From Rhodobacteraceae bacterium Alg231-04 (lineage in GTDB: Bacteria > Pseudomonadota > Alphaproteobacteria > Rhodobacterales > Rhodobacteraceae), in NCBI GenBank assembly GCA_900143635.1, contig FREY01000005.1, positions 1 to 64,000 of the forward strand: a stretch of DNA of 64,000 nucleotides, given 5' to 3'. Positions within the stretch are counted from its first letter, which is position 1, and the number at the start of each line of letters is the position of its first letter. The position numbers were made by a program, and so were the translations under genes. This document shows positions 26,770 through 36,991 of this stretch, in pieces. The notes beneath the pieces were generated by a model, which was given only the letters and a program-made list of their open reading frames with translations, was not told the DNA's origin and did not search any database.

Positions 26770-28321
26770 ATCCGCCCGTAAACCCCTGCTCGGGACATGG
26801 GGTGCTGCCCTGTCTGCTCTGATGCTGATGGGCGCGCCTGCAATGGCCGATCCTGCCGCGCTCTATGACGAGCACTGCAGCAGCTGCCACATGGAAAACC
26901 GTCTCGGCGGCACTGGTCCGGCGCTGATCCCCGAGACACTGAAACGGATGCGCGGCCCGAAAGTGGCCAACGTGATCCTGCATGGCCGCGAGGCGACGCA
27001 GATGCCGGCCTTTGCCGACATTCTGTCTGCCGAACAGGTGGAAGAGCTTGCCGCCTATGTCAAAACCCCGCTGGATGTAGTGCCGGTCTGGGGCGAAGAA
27101 CAGATTGCTGAAAGCCGCGAGATGAACCCGGACTACGTGCCTGCCGATGCGCCGGTCTGGTCCTCGGACCCGATGAACATCACCCTGGCGGTGGAAACCG
27201 GCGACCATCATGTGAGTGTGCTGGACGGCGATACTTTCGAAGTTCTGGATCGTTTCCCAACGCCCTTTGCGGTGCACGGCGGCCCGAAGTTCGACCCGCA
27301 GGGGCGCTATGTGTTCATCATGTCGCGCGACGGCTGGGTACAAAAGTATGACATTTATTCCCTGAAAGAGGTTGGCCGCGTCCGCGCCGGTCTCAACAGC
27401 CGCAACATCGCCATGAGCGGCGATGGCAAATGGCTGGCGGTGGCAAACTACCTGCCCAATTCGCTGACCATCCTGTCGACCGAGGATCTGTCGGTTGCGA
27501 CGGTTCGCGAGGTAAAGGGCAAGGACGGCACCCCGAGCCGGGTCTCGGCTGTCTATCAGGCACCGCCGCGTGAAAGCTTCGTCTTGGCACTGAAGGACGT
27601 GCCCGAAATCTGGGAGGTCTACTACGGCAAGAACCCGCCGCAGATCGGCTTTGCCCATGACTGGCGCACCGAAGGGCTGGCCCATACGGATATTCCCTTC
27701 CCAGTGCGCAAGATCACCACACCGGACTATCTGGACGACTTCTTCTTTGATCAGTCCTATGAATACGTCATGGGGGCCTCGCGCTCGGGCGAAGGTGGTC
27801 AGGTAATCGATCTGGTGATCGGGCAGAAAGTGGCGGATCTGGATCTGCCGGGCATGCCGCACCTTGGCTCTGGCATCACCTGGAAATACGGCGACAGCAC
27901 TGTGATGGCGACACCGCACCTGAAAGAGGGCACCATTTCGGTGATCGACACGCAGAGCTGGGAAACCGTGAAACGGATCGAAACCCAGGGCCCCGGCTTT
28001 TTCATGCGCAGCCATGAAAACACACCCTATGTCTGGGCGGATGTCTTCTTTGGCCCGCATAAGGACAAGATGCATGTGATCGACAAAAGGACGCTGGAGA
28101 TCGTCAAGACTCTGGATCCGGTGCCAGGCTCAACAGTGGCCCACGTGGAATTCACCAAGGACGGCAAGCACGCGCTTGTGTCGGTCTGGGAGGATGACGG
28201 CGAGGTTCTGGTCTATGACGCCGCCACGCTGGAGATCGTGAAACGCCTGCCGATGCGCAAACCATCGGGCAAGTACAACGTCTGGAACAAGATCACATTC
28301 TCTGAAGGCACCAGCCACTGA
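26741..28321 (+). CDS. nirN: NirN, cytochrome cd1-like heme d1 maturation protein
   Basis: This 526-residue exported paralogue of NirS has a signal peptide ending near AMA (residue 36), heme c site CSSCH at 46-50, and a d1-type propeller. NirN dehydrogenates dihydro-heme d1 to heme d1 as the last step and passes it to NirS. It starts inside nirJ and ends the operon at a strong terminator. Confidence 0.93.
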   Translation: MTLNTAFSARSARKPLLGTWGAALSALMLMGAPAMADPAALYDEHCSSCHMENRLGGTGPALIPETLKRMRGPKVANVILHGREATQMPAFADILSAEQVEELAAYVKTPLDVVPVWGEEQIAESREMNPDYVPADAPVWSSDPMNITLAVETGDHHVSVLDGDTFEVLDRFPTPFAVHGGPKFDPQGRYVFIMSRDGWVQKYDIYSLKEVGRVRAGLNSRNIAMSGDGKWLAVANYLPNSLTILSTEDLSVATVREVKGKDGTPSRVSAVYQAPPRESFVLALKDVPEIWEVYYGKNPPQIGFAHDWRTEGLAHTDIPFPVRKITTPDYLDDFFFDQSYEYVMGASRSGEGGQVIDLVIGQKVADLDLPGMPHLGSGITWKYGDSTVMATPHLKEGTISVIDTQSWETVKRIETQGPGFFMRSHENTPYVWADVFFGPHKDKMHVIDKRTLEIVKTLDPVPGSTVAHVEFTKDGKHALVSVWEDDGEVLVYDAATLEIVKRLPMRKPSGKYNVWNKITFSEGTSH

Positions 28322-28373
28322 CGTCAGCAAAACCGCGCTGCGGGGCCCGTACCGGCCCCGCCGGAAGACCCGG

Positions 28374-28401
28374 CCCGCGGCGACATCGCCGCGGGTTTTT
28401 T
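28374..28401 (+). terminator. Terminator of the nirE-N operon
   Basis: CCCGCGGCGA (28374-28383) and TCGCCGCGGG (28386-28395) form a very stable stem followed by a six-base T-run. Confidence 0.9.
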
Positions 28402-28418
28402 GATGTTAGGATGTAGGC

Positions 28419-29483
28419 ATGAGCTCAGCCGCAGCCAGTGTTCAGCCGGGATTGTGGTCCGATTTCTGGCGCGCGCCGCACCGGCCGCTCATGCTCTGTG
28501 CGGTGTTGGCGGCCTTTGGCGGCCCGTTTCTGGCCGCTGGTGATCCGCAGGCGCATGCCCGGTTGATGATCTTTGGCTTTGCCGGCGCAGCTATCGGGGC
28601 CTATTTGCTGACCGTTCTGCCGGGCTGGACAAAGCTGCGCGCCTCGCCGCGCCGCATCGCAGCCCTAACCGTGCTATGGCTGGTTGGGCGGGCCTTTCCG
28701 GGGCCAGCCGAAGCCCTTTATTTTCTTCTGCTTGCGGCAACGCTGGCGCCGCCGGTGGTTATGCACCGCATCTGGGACCGGTCATGGGCGCCGATCGCGC
28801 CGGTGTTTCTGGCCGTTGCTGCGCTGATGCCGGACCTTGAAGGCGGGGTGCCGCCGCTGCTGGTGGCTGCATTGATTGGCGTGGTTGGCGGGCGGGCTTT
28901 GCCTGCCTTCCTGTCCAGTGCCGCCGATTGTGATCCACCCGCCGACCGACCGGTTTTGAGGATCGGGGCGGCGCTGCTGCTTCTTGGCGCCGCGCTTTGG
29001 CCGCATCCGGTTTGGTTTCTGGCGGCAGCGCTCTGTCTGATCTGGCAGGTGCCGGGCTGGCCGCTGCGGGTGCCGCCTGCCAGCCTGTTGCTGCTGTTGC
29101 CGTGGTTCTGGCTCTGCCTTGCTCTGCTCTTGCTGGCACTGCAGTGGTTGCCCCCTTCCTTTGCGACACATGCGCTGACGATGGGGGGGATCGGTGGCAT
29201 GGTTCAGATTTTTCTGGCACGGGTCTTTGCCCGCAGGGTCACAGGCGGCGGAATAGTCCTGCGTCTGGCCAGTATTGCGGCGGCAGCGGCGCTGCATGCC
29301 AGTGTCGCCGCCCGCCTTCTGGAGGCGTTGCCGCTGGCCTACGGGCTGTGGGGGCTTGCCTGGGCGGTCACTCTGGCGCAGCTGGTTGCCCATCTGCGGC
29401 AGCCGCATATAATTCCGGTTTTCATCGGCACGCGCCGTAAATCGCGAAATGCAGCTACCGCGTCTGGCGACCTTGTCAGGTGA
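28419..29483 (+). CDS. NnrS-family membrane protein (divergent copy)
   Basis: The 354-residue, very hydrophobic protein has about ten membrane segments. It carries NnrS-like motifs: HARLMIFGFAGAAIGAYLLTV...PGWT near the N-terminus and HALTMGGIGGMVQIFLARVFARR in the middle. NnrS proteins are heme/copper membrane proteins that protect against NO-derived stress in denitrifiers. It begins 17 bases after the nirN terminator and ends overlapping the convergent transporter gene by 8 bases. A second, more typical NnrS lies at 47437. Confidence 0.75.
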   Translation: MSSAAASVQPGLWSDFWRAPHRPLMLCAVLAAFGGPFLAAGDPQAHARLMIFGFAGAAIGAYLLTVLPGWTKLRASPRRIAALTVLWLVGRAFPGPAEALYFLLLAATLAPPVVMHRIWDRSWAPIAPVFLAVAALMPDLEGGVPPLLVAALIGVVGGRALPAFLSSAADCDPPADRPVLRIGAALLLLGAALWPHPVWFLAAALCLIWQVPGWPLRVPPASLLLLLPWFWLCLALLLLALQWLPPSFATHALTMGGIGGMVQIFLARVFARRVTGGGIVLRLASIAAAAALHASVAARLLEALPLAYGLWGLAWAVTLAQLVAHLRQPHIIPVFIGTRRKSRNAATASGDLVR

Positions 29484-30399
29484 CCCGATAGATCCGCTGC
29501 ATCAGGATCGGGGTCAGATACATAGGCACCTGATAACAGCCGAGGAAGATCAGCAGCGGGTCGGTGGTGGCGGCGGGCAGGGCGATCAGGAACAGAGCGA
29601 AATTGCGATTACCGGCGACAACGGCAAAGGGGGCGGCCTCATGCGTCAAGCCGCGCCGCATCAGGACCTTATAGGTCACCACCTGCAGGCCGAGGTTGGC
29701 CACCATGACCACCAGCAGCCATTGCAGCACCAGCAGCGGGTCGCTGCGCAGGGCGGGGCCAAGCGCGGCCATCAGCCCGATCACAATCACCACCAGCATG
29801 ATGGTCGTCAGCCCGTCTACCGCCTCGGCCTTTTGGCCCGACAGGCCACGGGCAAAGAGGCGACGCAGAGTGAAGGCCGCGGCCACGGTTAGGCCAATGG
29901 CACCGAGCAAACGGCCAGCGGCCATCAGGACTTGCGGCAGGTCGCCAAGGTCGGGCGATAGCAGGAAAACAGGGATCAGGGTCAGCGGCAGCAGTGCGGT
30001 GCCTAGGATCAGCACTCGGAATGCCGGTTCGGGCGAATGGCCAAGGTACTGGGTGAGATTGGGGCTGCCGGTCAGTGACGGTGCGCAGAGCATCAGCAAA
30101 AGTGCCGTGGCCAGCGGGGTGCCGGTGATGCCCAGTGCCCAGAACAGCGCCAGCGCAACCAGCGGCAGGCCAAGCTGCAGAACCAATGTGGCCTTCAGCG
30201 TCACAACCCCGTCGCTGAGGCCGCCCGTTGCTTTGGACAGACCAATGCGAAAGGCGTTGAGAAACAGAAGCACCGCAACCATCTGCGGGATCCAGGGCTT
30301 CAGGGACTGAGCAAGGCCGGGCAGCAATAGCCCGGCCAGAAGCCCAAGTATCAATGCGGCCCGCCCTTGCCGGGCGGCAAAGGCGAGCACGCGCATCAT
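29476..30399 (-). CDS. BASS/SBF-type membrane transporter
   Basis: The 307-residue protein has about ten hydrophobic segments and an arrangement like bile acid:sodium symporter (BASS/ACR3-like) carriers. An N-box with PSLTGSPNLTQYLGH lies in the middle and a GNRNFALFL motif lies near the C-terminus. The substrate is unknown. It is 3 bases downstream of the TRAP permease in the same operon, so it may export or import a compound of that pathway. Confidence 0.7.
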   Translation of the reverse strand: MMRVLAFAARQGRAALILGLLAGLLLPGLAQSLKPWIPQMVAVLLFLNAFRIGLSKATGGLSDGVVTLKATLVLQLGLPLVALALFWALGITGTPLATALLLMLCAPSLTGSPNLTQYLGHSPEPAFRVLILGTALLPLTLIPVFLLSPDLGDLPQVLMAAGRLLGAIGLTVAAAFTLRRLFARGLSGQKAEAVDGLTTIMLVVIVIGLMAALGPALRSDPLLVLQWLLVVMVANLGLQVVTYKVLMRRGLTHEAAPFAVVAGNRNFALFLIALPAATTDPLLIFLGCYQVPMYLTPILMQRIYRVT

Positions 30400-30402
30400 A
30401 TG

Positions 30403-31716
30403 TTAGCCTCCTGGGCCTTGCCGGATGTTGTTCGGCAGGTAGGTGGCCAGATCCGGGAAGGCGATCAGCACGAACACCATCACAACCATGATCAGGAACA
30501 TCGGGATCGCAGCGCGGGCGATATAGCTCATCTCGTGGTTGGTCATGCCCTGCATCACAAACAGGTTGAAACCGATCGGCGGGGTGATCTGTGCCATCTC
30601 GACAACCACCACGATGAAGATACCAAACCAGATGAGATCAATGCCCGCCTGACGGATCATCGGTTCCACCACCGCCATGGTCAGCACCACCGATGAGATC
30701 CCGTCAAGGAAACAACCAAGGATGATATAGAAGACCAAAAGCACCATCAGCAGCTCAAACCGTGTCAGCTCCCAGCTGGCGATCAGATCGGCCAGTCCGC
30801 GCGGCAGGCCGGTAAAGCCCATCGACAGCGACAGGAAGGCCGCGCCTGCGAGGATCAGCGCGATCATCGCGCTTGTGCGGGTGGCGCCCATCAGGCTGTC
30901 GACAAAGGTCTTCCAGTTCAGCGAACCTTGGGTCAGTGCCAGCAGCAGAGAGCCAATGACCCCAAAGGCAGCCGCCTCGGTTGCGGTGGCAAAGCCGAGA
31001 TACATCGACCCGATCACCACGATGATCAGCGCAATCACCGGTGCCAGAAAGCGCGAGTTCTTGACCTTCTCGCCAAAGGACATTTTGGCTTCGATGTCCG
31101 GATTCCAGTCCTTGCCGACTTTGGAATAGATCGCCACGTAGCCCATGAACATGGCCGCCAGGAACAGTCCGGGCAGGATGCCTGCGAAGAACAGTTTGGT
31201 GATGCTTTCGTTGATGGTCACGCCATAAACGATCAGCGTCAGCGAGGGCGGGATCATCAGGCCCAGCGTGGCCGCACCGGTGAGGGTGCCGATGATCATG
31301 CTCTCAGGATAATTCCGTTTACGCAGTTCGGGGATCGACATTTTGCCAACTGTGGTCAGCGTCGCCGCCGAAGAACCGGACACCGCCGCAAAGACAGTAC
31401 AGCCGACGATATTGGTATGCACCAACCCGCCGGGCAGCGGTGCCATCCAGGGGCTGAGGCCCTTGAACATGTCCTCGGATAGCCTCGTTCGATAGAGGAT
31501 TTCACCCATCCAGATGAACATCGGCAGCGCGGTCAGCGTCCAGCTGGACGACGACGACCAGATGGTCGTCAGCATCACGTCGCCCACGGGGCGGGTGGTG
31601 AACAGCTCCATGCCGACCCAGGCCACGCCCATCAGCGCAAGGCCGACCCAGACGCCGGACCCCAAAAGGGTGAACAGCACGAAGAGAAAGAGAATGATGA
31701 TTGATACGTTTTCCAT
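30403..31716 (-). CDS. dctM: TRAP transporter large permease (DctM type)
   Basis: A 437-residue protein with about twelve hydrophobic segments and the TRAP DctM signatures, including GCTVFAAVSGSSAATLTTVG and PPSLTLIVYG. It forms the sodium-driven channel subunit of a tripartite carboxylate-type importer together with the DctQ protein and the binding protein upstream. It lies 6 bases after the dctQ gene. Confidence 0.92.
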   Translation of the reverse strand: MENVSIIILFLFVLFTLLGSGVWVGLALMGVAWVGMELFTTRPVGDVMLTTIWSSSSSWTLTALPMFIWMGEILYRTRLSEDMFKGLSPWMAPLPGGLVHTNIVGCTVFAAVSGSSAATLTTVGKMSIPELRKRNYPESMIIGTLTGAATLGLMIPPSLTLIVYGVTINESITKLFFAGILPGLFLAAMFMGYVAIYSKVGKDWNPDIEAKMSFGEKVKNSRFLAPVIALIIVVIGSMYLGFATATEAAAFGVIGSLLLALTQGSLNWKTFVDSLMGATRTSAMIALILAGAAFLSLSMGFTGLPRGLADLIASWELTRFELLMVLLVFYIILGCFLDGISSVVLTMAVVEPMIRQAGIDLIWFGIFIVVVVEMAQITPPIGFNLFVMQGMTNHEMSYIARAAIPMFLIMVVMVFVLIAFPDLATYLPNNIRQGPGG

Positions 31717-31722
31717 GGGCCC

Positions 31723-32256
31723 TTACTCCGCGTGGCTCTGATCTTCGAGATCACGCTCGATGCGGTGGTCGCCGCTGAAAATGACGTGGATCAGGTGATC
31801 GGTGAGGGCAATCGCAAGGATCACACCCCCCAGCAGCATGACACTTTGCGGCATCCACAGCGGGGTGCGGTCCTGGCCCTGGCTCACGTCGTTGAACTTC
31901 CAGCTCCAGTAGACAAAGCGGTAGGCGTAATAGCTGAAGTACCACATCACGGCTGTGGCCACGCCAAAGCACCAGATCTCCAGCCAGCGGCGGACGCCAT
32001 TCGGCACCGCGTTCAGCAGGATCGACACCCGGATATGGCTGCCGCGGTTCAGTGCATTGGCAAAGGCCAGAAACGAGGCGCCGGCCATGGCATAGCCTGC
32101 ATAATCAGGCGCGCCGGGAAAGACTTCTCCGGTCCAGCGGGCAAGCATCTGCACAACGATGAGACCCAAGATTGCGATAAGGCAGCAGGCGGCGAGAATG
32201 CCTGCCATGAGATATAGAAAATCCAGTCCGGAGCGGAGCCCCCTGAGCACAGTCAT
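31723..32256 (-). CDS. dctQ: TRAP transporter small permease (DctQ type)
   Basis: The 177-residue protein has four membrane segments, and the conserved ANALNRGSHIRVSI stretch of DctQ proteins is visible. It is the small membrane subunit that pairs with the DctM protein encoded immediately downstream. A hairpin separates it from the binding-protein gene upstream. Confidence 0.9.
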   Translation of the reverse strand: MTVLRGLRSGLDFLYLMAGILAACCLIAILGLIVVQMLARWTGEVFPGAPDYAGYAMAGASFLAFANALNRGSHIRVSILLNAVPNGVRRWLEIWCFGVATAVMWYFSYYAYRFVYWSWKFNDVSQGQDRTPLWMPQSVMLLGGVILAIALTDHLIHVIFSGDHRIERDLEDQSHAE

Positions 32257-32289
32257 GTCATCCCCGTCGTCTTTTGTATTTTTGATGGA

Positions 32290-32322
32290 ATACGGGCGGC
32301 GCGAGGTCTGCGCCGCCCGTAT
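32290..32322 (-). other. Strong intercistronic hairpin between TRAP binding protein and permease genes
   Basis: A perfect 13-bp inverted repeat (ATACGGGCGGCGC and GCGCCGCCCGTAT) encloses a 7-base loop. It has no immediate T-run in the direction of transcription. The location fits mRNA stabilisation or attenuation that gives excess binding protein. Confidence 0.8.
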
Positions 32323-32331
32323 CAGTTAGGA

Positions 32332-33309
32332 TTACTGCATGGCCTTGAAGGCATCGACGATGGCCTGACCTTCTTCGCCGGCGTTCTCCAGCCATTCAGC
32401 GGTCATGGTGTCACCGATGGCTTTCAGCTCACCCACCATCTGGTCAGACGCCGGGCCAACGTTCATGCCGCCGTCGCGCAGACCCTGCAGGGTGAAACCG
32501 GTGTATTCCTTGCTCCGCCAGTTGCCGGCATATTCAGCCAGTTCGGCGCAGCCGCGGATCACGTTCTGGTTGGCTTCTGACGTGCCGCCCCAGACGTCCG
32601 AGTTCACGAAGACATAGTTGCGCGGCAGCCATGCGTCCACTTCGTAGAAATAGTTCAGCGATTCCCAGACCTTACGGTCGTAACCAGTGGAGCCGGAAGA
32701 GACCATGGAATCGGCAACACCAGTGGCAAATGCCTGGCTGATTTCAGCCGCTTCGATGGTGACGGGCAGCATGCCTGTCAGCTCGGCCAGACGCGATGTG
32801 GCGTTGTTGTACGAGCGGAACTTGATGCCCTTCATGTCAGCAACCGAGGTGACTTCGTTTTTGAAGTACAGGCCCTGGGGCGGCCACGGCACAGCATAGA
32901 GCAGGGTTAGGTTCTGCTCGGCCAGCAGCTTCTCCATGGAAGGCTTGGCCGCTTTCCACAGTTTGTCGCTGTCGTCAAAGGAGGTCGCGAGGAACGGGAT
33001 CGAGTCAAAGCCAAAGAGGGCGTTCTCGTTCTGGTGACCGGACAGCAGGCGCTCGCCGATGGGGGCCTGACCGGTCTGAACCGCGCGCTTGATGTCGGCG
33101 CCTTTGAACAGCGAGCCGGAGGCATGGGTCTTGATCTCGATCTCGCCGCCGGTGCCGGTGGTGACACACTGGGCGAATTCCGCGCCGGTGGCCGAGTGGA
33201 AGTTGGAGGCCGAATAGGCCATCGGCATATCCCAGGTTTCTGCCATCGCCGGGGCGGCGGCTGCGGCGGTCAGCGCGGTGGCTGTCAGCAATTGTGTAAG
33301 TTTCTTCAT
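32332..33309 (-). CDS. dctP: TRAP transporter substrate-binding protein (DctP type)
   Basis: The 325-residue exported protein has a signal peptide ending near AMA (residue 23). The DctP core includes GIKFRSYNNATSRLAELTGMLPVTI, with the arginine that usually contacts a carboxylate. The AFATGVADSMVSSG stretch is the usual second binding segment. It would capture an organic or amino acid in the periplasm. Neighbouring DadA-like and enolase-superfamily genes suggest an amino- or imino-acid-like ligand. Confidence 0.92.
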   Translation of the reverse strand: MKKLTQLLTATALTAAAAAPAMAETWDMPMAYSASNFHSATGAEFAQCVTTGTGGEIEIKTHASGSLFKGADIKRAVQTGQAPIGERLLSGHQNENALFGFDSIPFLATSFDDSDKLWKAAKPSMEKLLAEQNLTLLYAVPWPPQGLYFKNEVTSVADMKGIKFRSYNNATSRLAELTGMLPVTIEAAEISQAFATGVADSMVSSGSTGYDRKVWESLNYFYEVDAWLPRNYVFVNSDVWGGTSEANQNVIRGCAELAEYAGNWRSKEYTGFTLQGLRDGGMNVGPASDQMVGELKAIGDTMTAEWLENAGEEGQAIVDAFKAMQ

Positions 33310-33364
33310 GGTCTTCTCCCTGTGGTCAATTCTGCCCGCTTTGGTGCGGGCCTTGGGTTGGTAT

Positions 33365-34618
33365 TCAGATCTTGTAGCGCTCCGGGCTGTAGACGCTCAT
33401 GTCGATGTTGGGTGTCTTGCCGGAGATCATCTGTGCCAGAAGGCGCCCCGTTTTGGGTCCTCCCGTTAGGCCGATATGGTGGTGTCCAAAGCCGGTGTAG
33501 GCCCCTTTGAGGCCGGGAACTGCGCCAATGACGGGGATCGAGTCGGCCGGGGCAGGGCGGAAGCCCACCCATTCCACTTCGTCTTTCCAGGTGACACCGG
33601 GCAGGATGCGACGGGCGTTTTTGCGCAACAGGTTCAGCGGCCCTTTGGACGCACCGGCCTCCATGCCACCAAACTCCACGATGCCGGCAATCCGGATCCG
33701 TCCCTCCATCGGCGTTACCACACATTTTGCCGCTGCAACCATAACAGGGGCCTTTGGCATCGCCGAAGGCTCCAACAATTCCAGATGGTAGCCGCGTTCT
33801 GCCTCTAGGGGTACGGAAATTCCAAGTTTCGCCGACAGTTCTTTCGACCACGGTCCAGTGGCGAGGATCATTTCGTCACACGGGATGGTCTCACCACTGG
33901 CGCGCAGGCCGGTGACGCGGCCGTTCTCACGCACGAAATCCTCAACACTGGCCTTGATGATACGACCGCCGTTGGCCTCAACATGGGCGGCGAGGTCTTT
34001 CACATATTGGCCGGGATCAGTGATGGTTCCATGGCCTTCAAGCCGCGCGCCAAAGCCAAACTCAGGGGCGAAAACATCGTCATAGTCGCGGAAGGCCTGA
34101 CCTTCCAACTCGTCCCATTTGAAGCCGTGCTGTTTGCGCAGACCCCAGCCAAAGGCGTCCTCGTTGAAATGGGCGCGGTTGTTGTAGACGAAGGTATAAT
34201 CGCTGGCCTTCAGATGCCGTTCAGCGCCGGTGCCTGCGGCCATTTGCTGATGGTCGGTCAGGCTGTCACCAACGATGGGCATCAGTGCCGCCGCAATACG
34301 CCGGGTGTCTTCGGCATTGGCGTGCCCCATGTATTTCAGCAACCACGGCACCAGCTTGGGAAAGTAACCCCAGCGCATGAACAGCGGCTGGCTGGGGTCC
34401 AGCAGCATCCGCGGCGCTTTCTTCCACAGGCCGGGACCGGTGACCGGGACAATGGAACAAGAGGCCAGAACACCGCCATTGCCGTGGCTGGTGCCCTCAC
34501 CGGGGCCGTCCCGGTCGATCAGGATCACGTCATGCCCGTCGCGCTGAAGTTGCACCGCGGCCGAGACGCCGATGATGCCTGCACCGACAATGGCAACGGT
34601 TTTCTTGGTCTCAGTCAT
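33365..34618 (-). CDS. DadA-like FAD-dependent D-amino acid dehydrogenase family protein
   Basis: The 417-residue protein opens with a Rossmann FAD motif ([21 protein letters not shown], then [15 protein letters not shown]). It ends with the [14 protein letters not shown] segment typical of the DAO/DadA family. Such enzymes oxidise D-amino acids or secondary amines to imino acids and pass electrons to the quinone pool. The start overlaps the stop of the enolase-superfamily gene by 4 bases. The substrate is inferred only from context. Confidence 0.85.
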   Translation of the reverse strand: MTETKKTVAIVGAGIIGVSAAVQLQRDGHDVILIDRDGPGEGTSHGNGGVLASCSIVPVTGPGLWKKAPRMLLDPSQPLFMRWGYFPKLVPWLLKYMGHANAEDTRRIAAALMPIVGDSLTDHQQMAAGTGAERHLKASDYTFVYNNRAHFNEDAFGWGLRKQHGFKWDELEGQAFRDYDDVFAPEFGFGARLEGHGTITDPGQYVKDLAAHVEANGGRIIKASVEDFVRENGRVTGLRASGETIPCDEMILATGPWSKELSAKLGISVPLEAERGYHLELLEPSAMPKAPVMVAAAKCVVTPMEGRIRIAGIVEFGGMEAGASKGPLNLLRKNARRILPGVTWKDEVEWVGFRPAPADSIPVIGAVPGLKGAYTGFGHHHIGLTGGPKTGRLLAQMISGKTPNIDMSVYSPERYKI

Positions 34619-35742
34619 TCGCTTACCGTTTTGGTGATTGCATAGGCGTTCAGCTTGGCCACATCGGGTTTGATGCCCAGACCGGGCCCATCCGGCACCA
34701 CCACCTGACCGTCCTCAACAACGAAGGGGCTCTCCAGAATGTCTTCCTTTAGGAAGTAGCTGGCCTGATAGAACTCACAACCGAGTTTGATTTCGGGCGT
34801 TGCGGCAATCATATGGGTGCCCGCCAGATGGGCGAGCCCCGCCTCGAACATGTCACCGCCATATGCAGACAACCCGTTGGCGGCGGCGATGCGTGCTACG
34901 CTCTGCGCGCGGGTCAAGCCGCCGGACTTCATGATCTTGATGGAAACGCCGTCACAGATGCCTTCACGCGCCGCGCGTGTCATGTCTTCGGGGCCAAAGA
35001 CGCTCTCATCCGCCAGCAATGGTACGTCGATCATGTTGCGCAGCTTGGCCATCATGTCGAACTGGTGGAACCGCACCGGCTGTTCGATGAAATCGGGGGC
35101 AAAGGTCGCCACGTCACGTACCTGTGCCGGGGCGTCTTCGATGCTGAGCCCTTGGTTGTAATCAACACGCACGCGGAATTCCGGGAAATCCTTGGCGATC
35201 CGCTCCAGCCGCATGATGTCAAAAGCGTGGTCCTTGAAGCCGGTCTTCAGCTTGATCAGCCCCACATTGTCATCGCGCAGCCGGTGCAGCAGATCGACGT
35301 CCTTCTCAAAATCCGGATCAGCGATCGAGCAACTCAGCGGAATGGTATCGCGGCATTTGCCACCCAGCAGTGCCCAGACCGGCGTGTTCAGAATGCGGCC
35401 GGTGAGATCCAGCAGCGCGCTTTCCAATGCGGCCTTGGCTTCGGTGCAATGGGCAACGGCCTTGCTCGCGTCCTCCATGATCGCGGCGCGATCAGCGACG
35501 CGGCGGCCAACAACCAGCGGGCGGATATAGCGGTTCAGCGCCGCATAGCTGGCTTCCGGCGTGCCGGTGAAGACAGACCAGGTAGAGGCCTCGCCAAACC
35601 CCATCGCGCCGCTTTCACTGCGCAGACGGACTATGACGACTTCGCAGGAGCCTTCGACGGATCCAATGCCATGGTCGCGGCGCGACAGAACAGGCAACGC
35701 AAGATGCCACAGGTCGAGCCCCGTGATGGTTTCTTCCAGCAC
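34615..35742 (-). CDS. Enolase-superfamily (muconate-lactonizing subgroup) enzyme
   Basis: The 375-residue protein has a capping domain (1-130) and a TIM-barrel. It shows the KxK motif (LIKLKTG), metal ligands in DYNQ, EQP and ADES, and the opposite lysine in SIKIMKSGG. That two-lysine set is the signature of the muconate-lactonizing/dipeptide-epimerase subgroup. Members include cis-3-hydroxy-L-proline dehydratase, which would fit the DadA-like and TRAP neighbours, but this is inference. It is the first gene of the operon. Confidence 0.85.
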   Translation of the reverse strand: MLEETITGLDLWHLALPVLSRRDHGIGSVEGSCEVVIVRLRSESGAMGFGEASTWSVFTGTPEASYAALNRYIRPLVVGRRVADRAAIMEDASKAVAHCTEAKAALESALLDLTGRILNTPVWALLGGKCRDTIPLSCSIADPDFEKDVDLLHRLRDDNVGLIKLKTGFKDHAFDIMRLERIAKDFPEFRVRVDYNQGLSIEDAPAQVRDVATFAPDFIEQPVRFHQFDMMAKLRNMIDVPLLADESVFGPEDMTRAAREGICDGVSIKIMKSGGLTRAQSVARIAAANGLSAYGGDMFEAGLAHLAGTHMIAATPEIKLGCEFYQASYFLKEDILESPFVVEDGQVVVPDGPGLGIKPDVAKLNAYAITKTVSE

Positions 35743-35844
35743 TTTTGCTAATCCTCCCAGATACCTGAACGAGGGTGCCTTGACTCTGACATCATTACAA
35801 ATATTAAGAATTCACTAGGGCATCATAAAAAGTGATATAAGTAC

Positions 35845-36741
35845 ATGTCTCTCCGTTTTCGCCAGCTGCAGGCCTTTCATGCCATCGTTGAAACCGGCAC
35901 GGTGACGGGCGCAGCTGAACAATTGGGCATTTCCCAGCCCGGCATCTCCAACCTGCTGAGCCAGCTGGAACGCCAGACACGGCTGAAACTGTTTCAGCGC
36001 AATAAGGGTAGGCTGATTCCCACGCCCGAGGCAGGCGTGCTGTTTCAGGAGGTCGACACGGTGGTGCGCGGGCTGGATCACGTCAGCCAGGCGGTGACGG
36101 ATCTGCAAAACAAGCAGGGCGGCCAGCTGCAGGTGGCCTCGCAGCACTCCATGTCCTTTGGCTTCATGCCCAAGCTGATCGCGCAGTTCGCCCGCAGCCG
36201 TCCGGACATGTCGATCTCCTTTCAGGCGCAGTATTCGCTGAAAATTCAGGAATGGGTGATGTCCGGCTTGTTCGAGATTGGCATCTGCGAAAGGCCCCTC
36301 TTGCATGATGGGTTAGAGGCGCATCCGGTGACGGTTGAAACCCGGCTGGCTATCCCGTCCGGTAATCCGCTGGCAGATCACGATGTGCTGACACCGGAGC
36401 TGCTGGAAGGCGTGCCTTTTGTGGTGATGGGCCCGGAGCACATGACCCACCGCCGCACGCGGGAGGTCTTTCAGCAGGCCGGCATCCCGATGACCACGCG
36501 GGTGCATTCGCACCTGTTCAAAAACCTGCTCAGTTTTGTGCAGGAGGGCATGGGCGTGTCGATCCTCGACCCCTTCGTGCTGGACTTCGACACCAGCGGC
36601 GGCTTCGTGTCGCGCCCCTTCCGGCCCCGGATCATGATGGAGATGGCGGTGATCACCTCAAAAACCCGCCCGCTGTCCTCGGTCGGGGCTGAATTCCTTG
36701 ATCTGCTCAAATCCGAGCTGGCCCCCTATGAGGCCGCATAG
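35845..36741 (+). CDS. LysR-family transcriptional regulator
   Basis: The 298-residue protein has an N-terminal winged helix (FHAIVETGTVTGAAEQLGISQPGISNLLSQLE) and a C-terminal periplasmic-binding-protein-like domain. It is divergent from the enolase/DadA/TRAP operon with about 100 bases between, the usual arrangement for a LysR activator. An inverted ATCA-N7-TGAT lies at 35822-35836, just before its ATG, and could be an autoregulatory site. Confidence 0.9.
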   Translation: MSLRFRQLQAFHAIVETGTVTGAAEQLGISQPGISNLLSQLERQTRLKLFQRNKGRLIPTPEAGVLFQEVDTVVRGLDHVSQAVTDLQNKQGGQLQVASQHSMSFGFMPKLIAQFARSRPDMSISFQAQYSLKIQEWVMSGLFEIGICERPLLHDGLEAHPVTVETRLAIPSGNPLADHDVLTPELLEGVPFVVMGPEHMTHRRTREVFQQAGIPMTTRVHSHLFKNLLSFVQEGMGVSILDPFVLDFDTSGGFVSRPFRPRIMMEMAVITSKTRPLSSVGAEFLDLLKSELAPYEAA

Positions 36742-36750
36742 GCCTCATAG
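36726..36750 (+). repeat. Inverted repeat overlapping the LysR stop codon
   Basis: CTATGAGGCC and GGCCTCATAG form a perfect 10-bp stem around a 5-base loop. The stop codon TAG (36739-36741) lies at the loop edge. It may act as a 3'-end hairpin for the LysR mRNA. Confidence 0.65.
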
Positions 36751-36777
36751 GACTAAAAGCAGAGACGCCCTGCGCGT

Positions 36778-36985
36778 TTCATTTTTCCAGAAATACTCCG
36801 GGGGTCTGGGGGCCGCGCCCCCAGTGTTCCGCGTGCCTTGCGAGGCGATGCAGCATAAGAGCCGCCCGCTCACAATGCACTCAGGGCTCTGCTGTTCGCG
36901 ATGACCCCGGGGCTCCGCCCGTTCGCACTGAACCCGGGGCTCCGCCCGTTCGCGCCTGAAACGCTCCCCCGGAGCGTTTCCTGGG
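36778..36985. repeat. Intergenic repeat cluster, including a Rhodobacterales-type CCGGGGG hairpin
   Basis: This stretch holds an 8-bp stem (36806-36813 with 36817-36824) after TTTCCAGAAATACTCCGGGGG, a motif I associate with repeats dispersed in Rhodobacterales genomes. It also has two direct copies of a 21-base unit (36906-36926 and 36933-36953; period 27). A perfect 10-bp inverted repeat (36958-36967 with 36971-36980) lies just beyond the convergent thiamine-diphosphate gene. No gene is supported here. Confidence 0.7.
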
Positions 36986-36991
36986 CGGCGC

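Noticed and set aside
36906-36953. CRISPR-like repetition (two 21-base copies)
   Set aside because: Only two copies with a 6-base gap and no spacer-length intervals or cas genes, so it is an intergenic tandem repeat.
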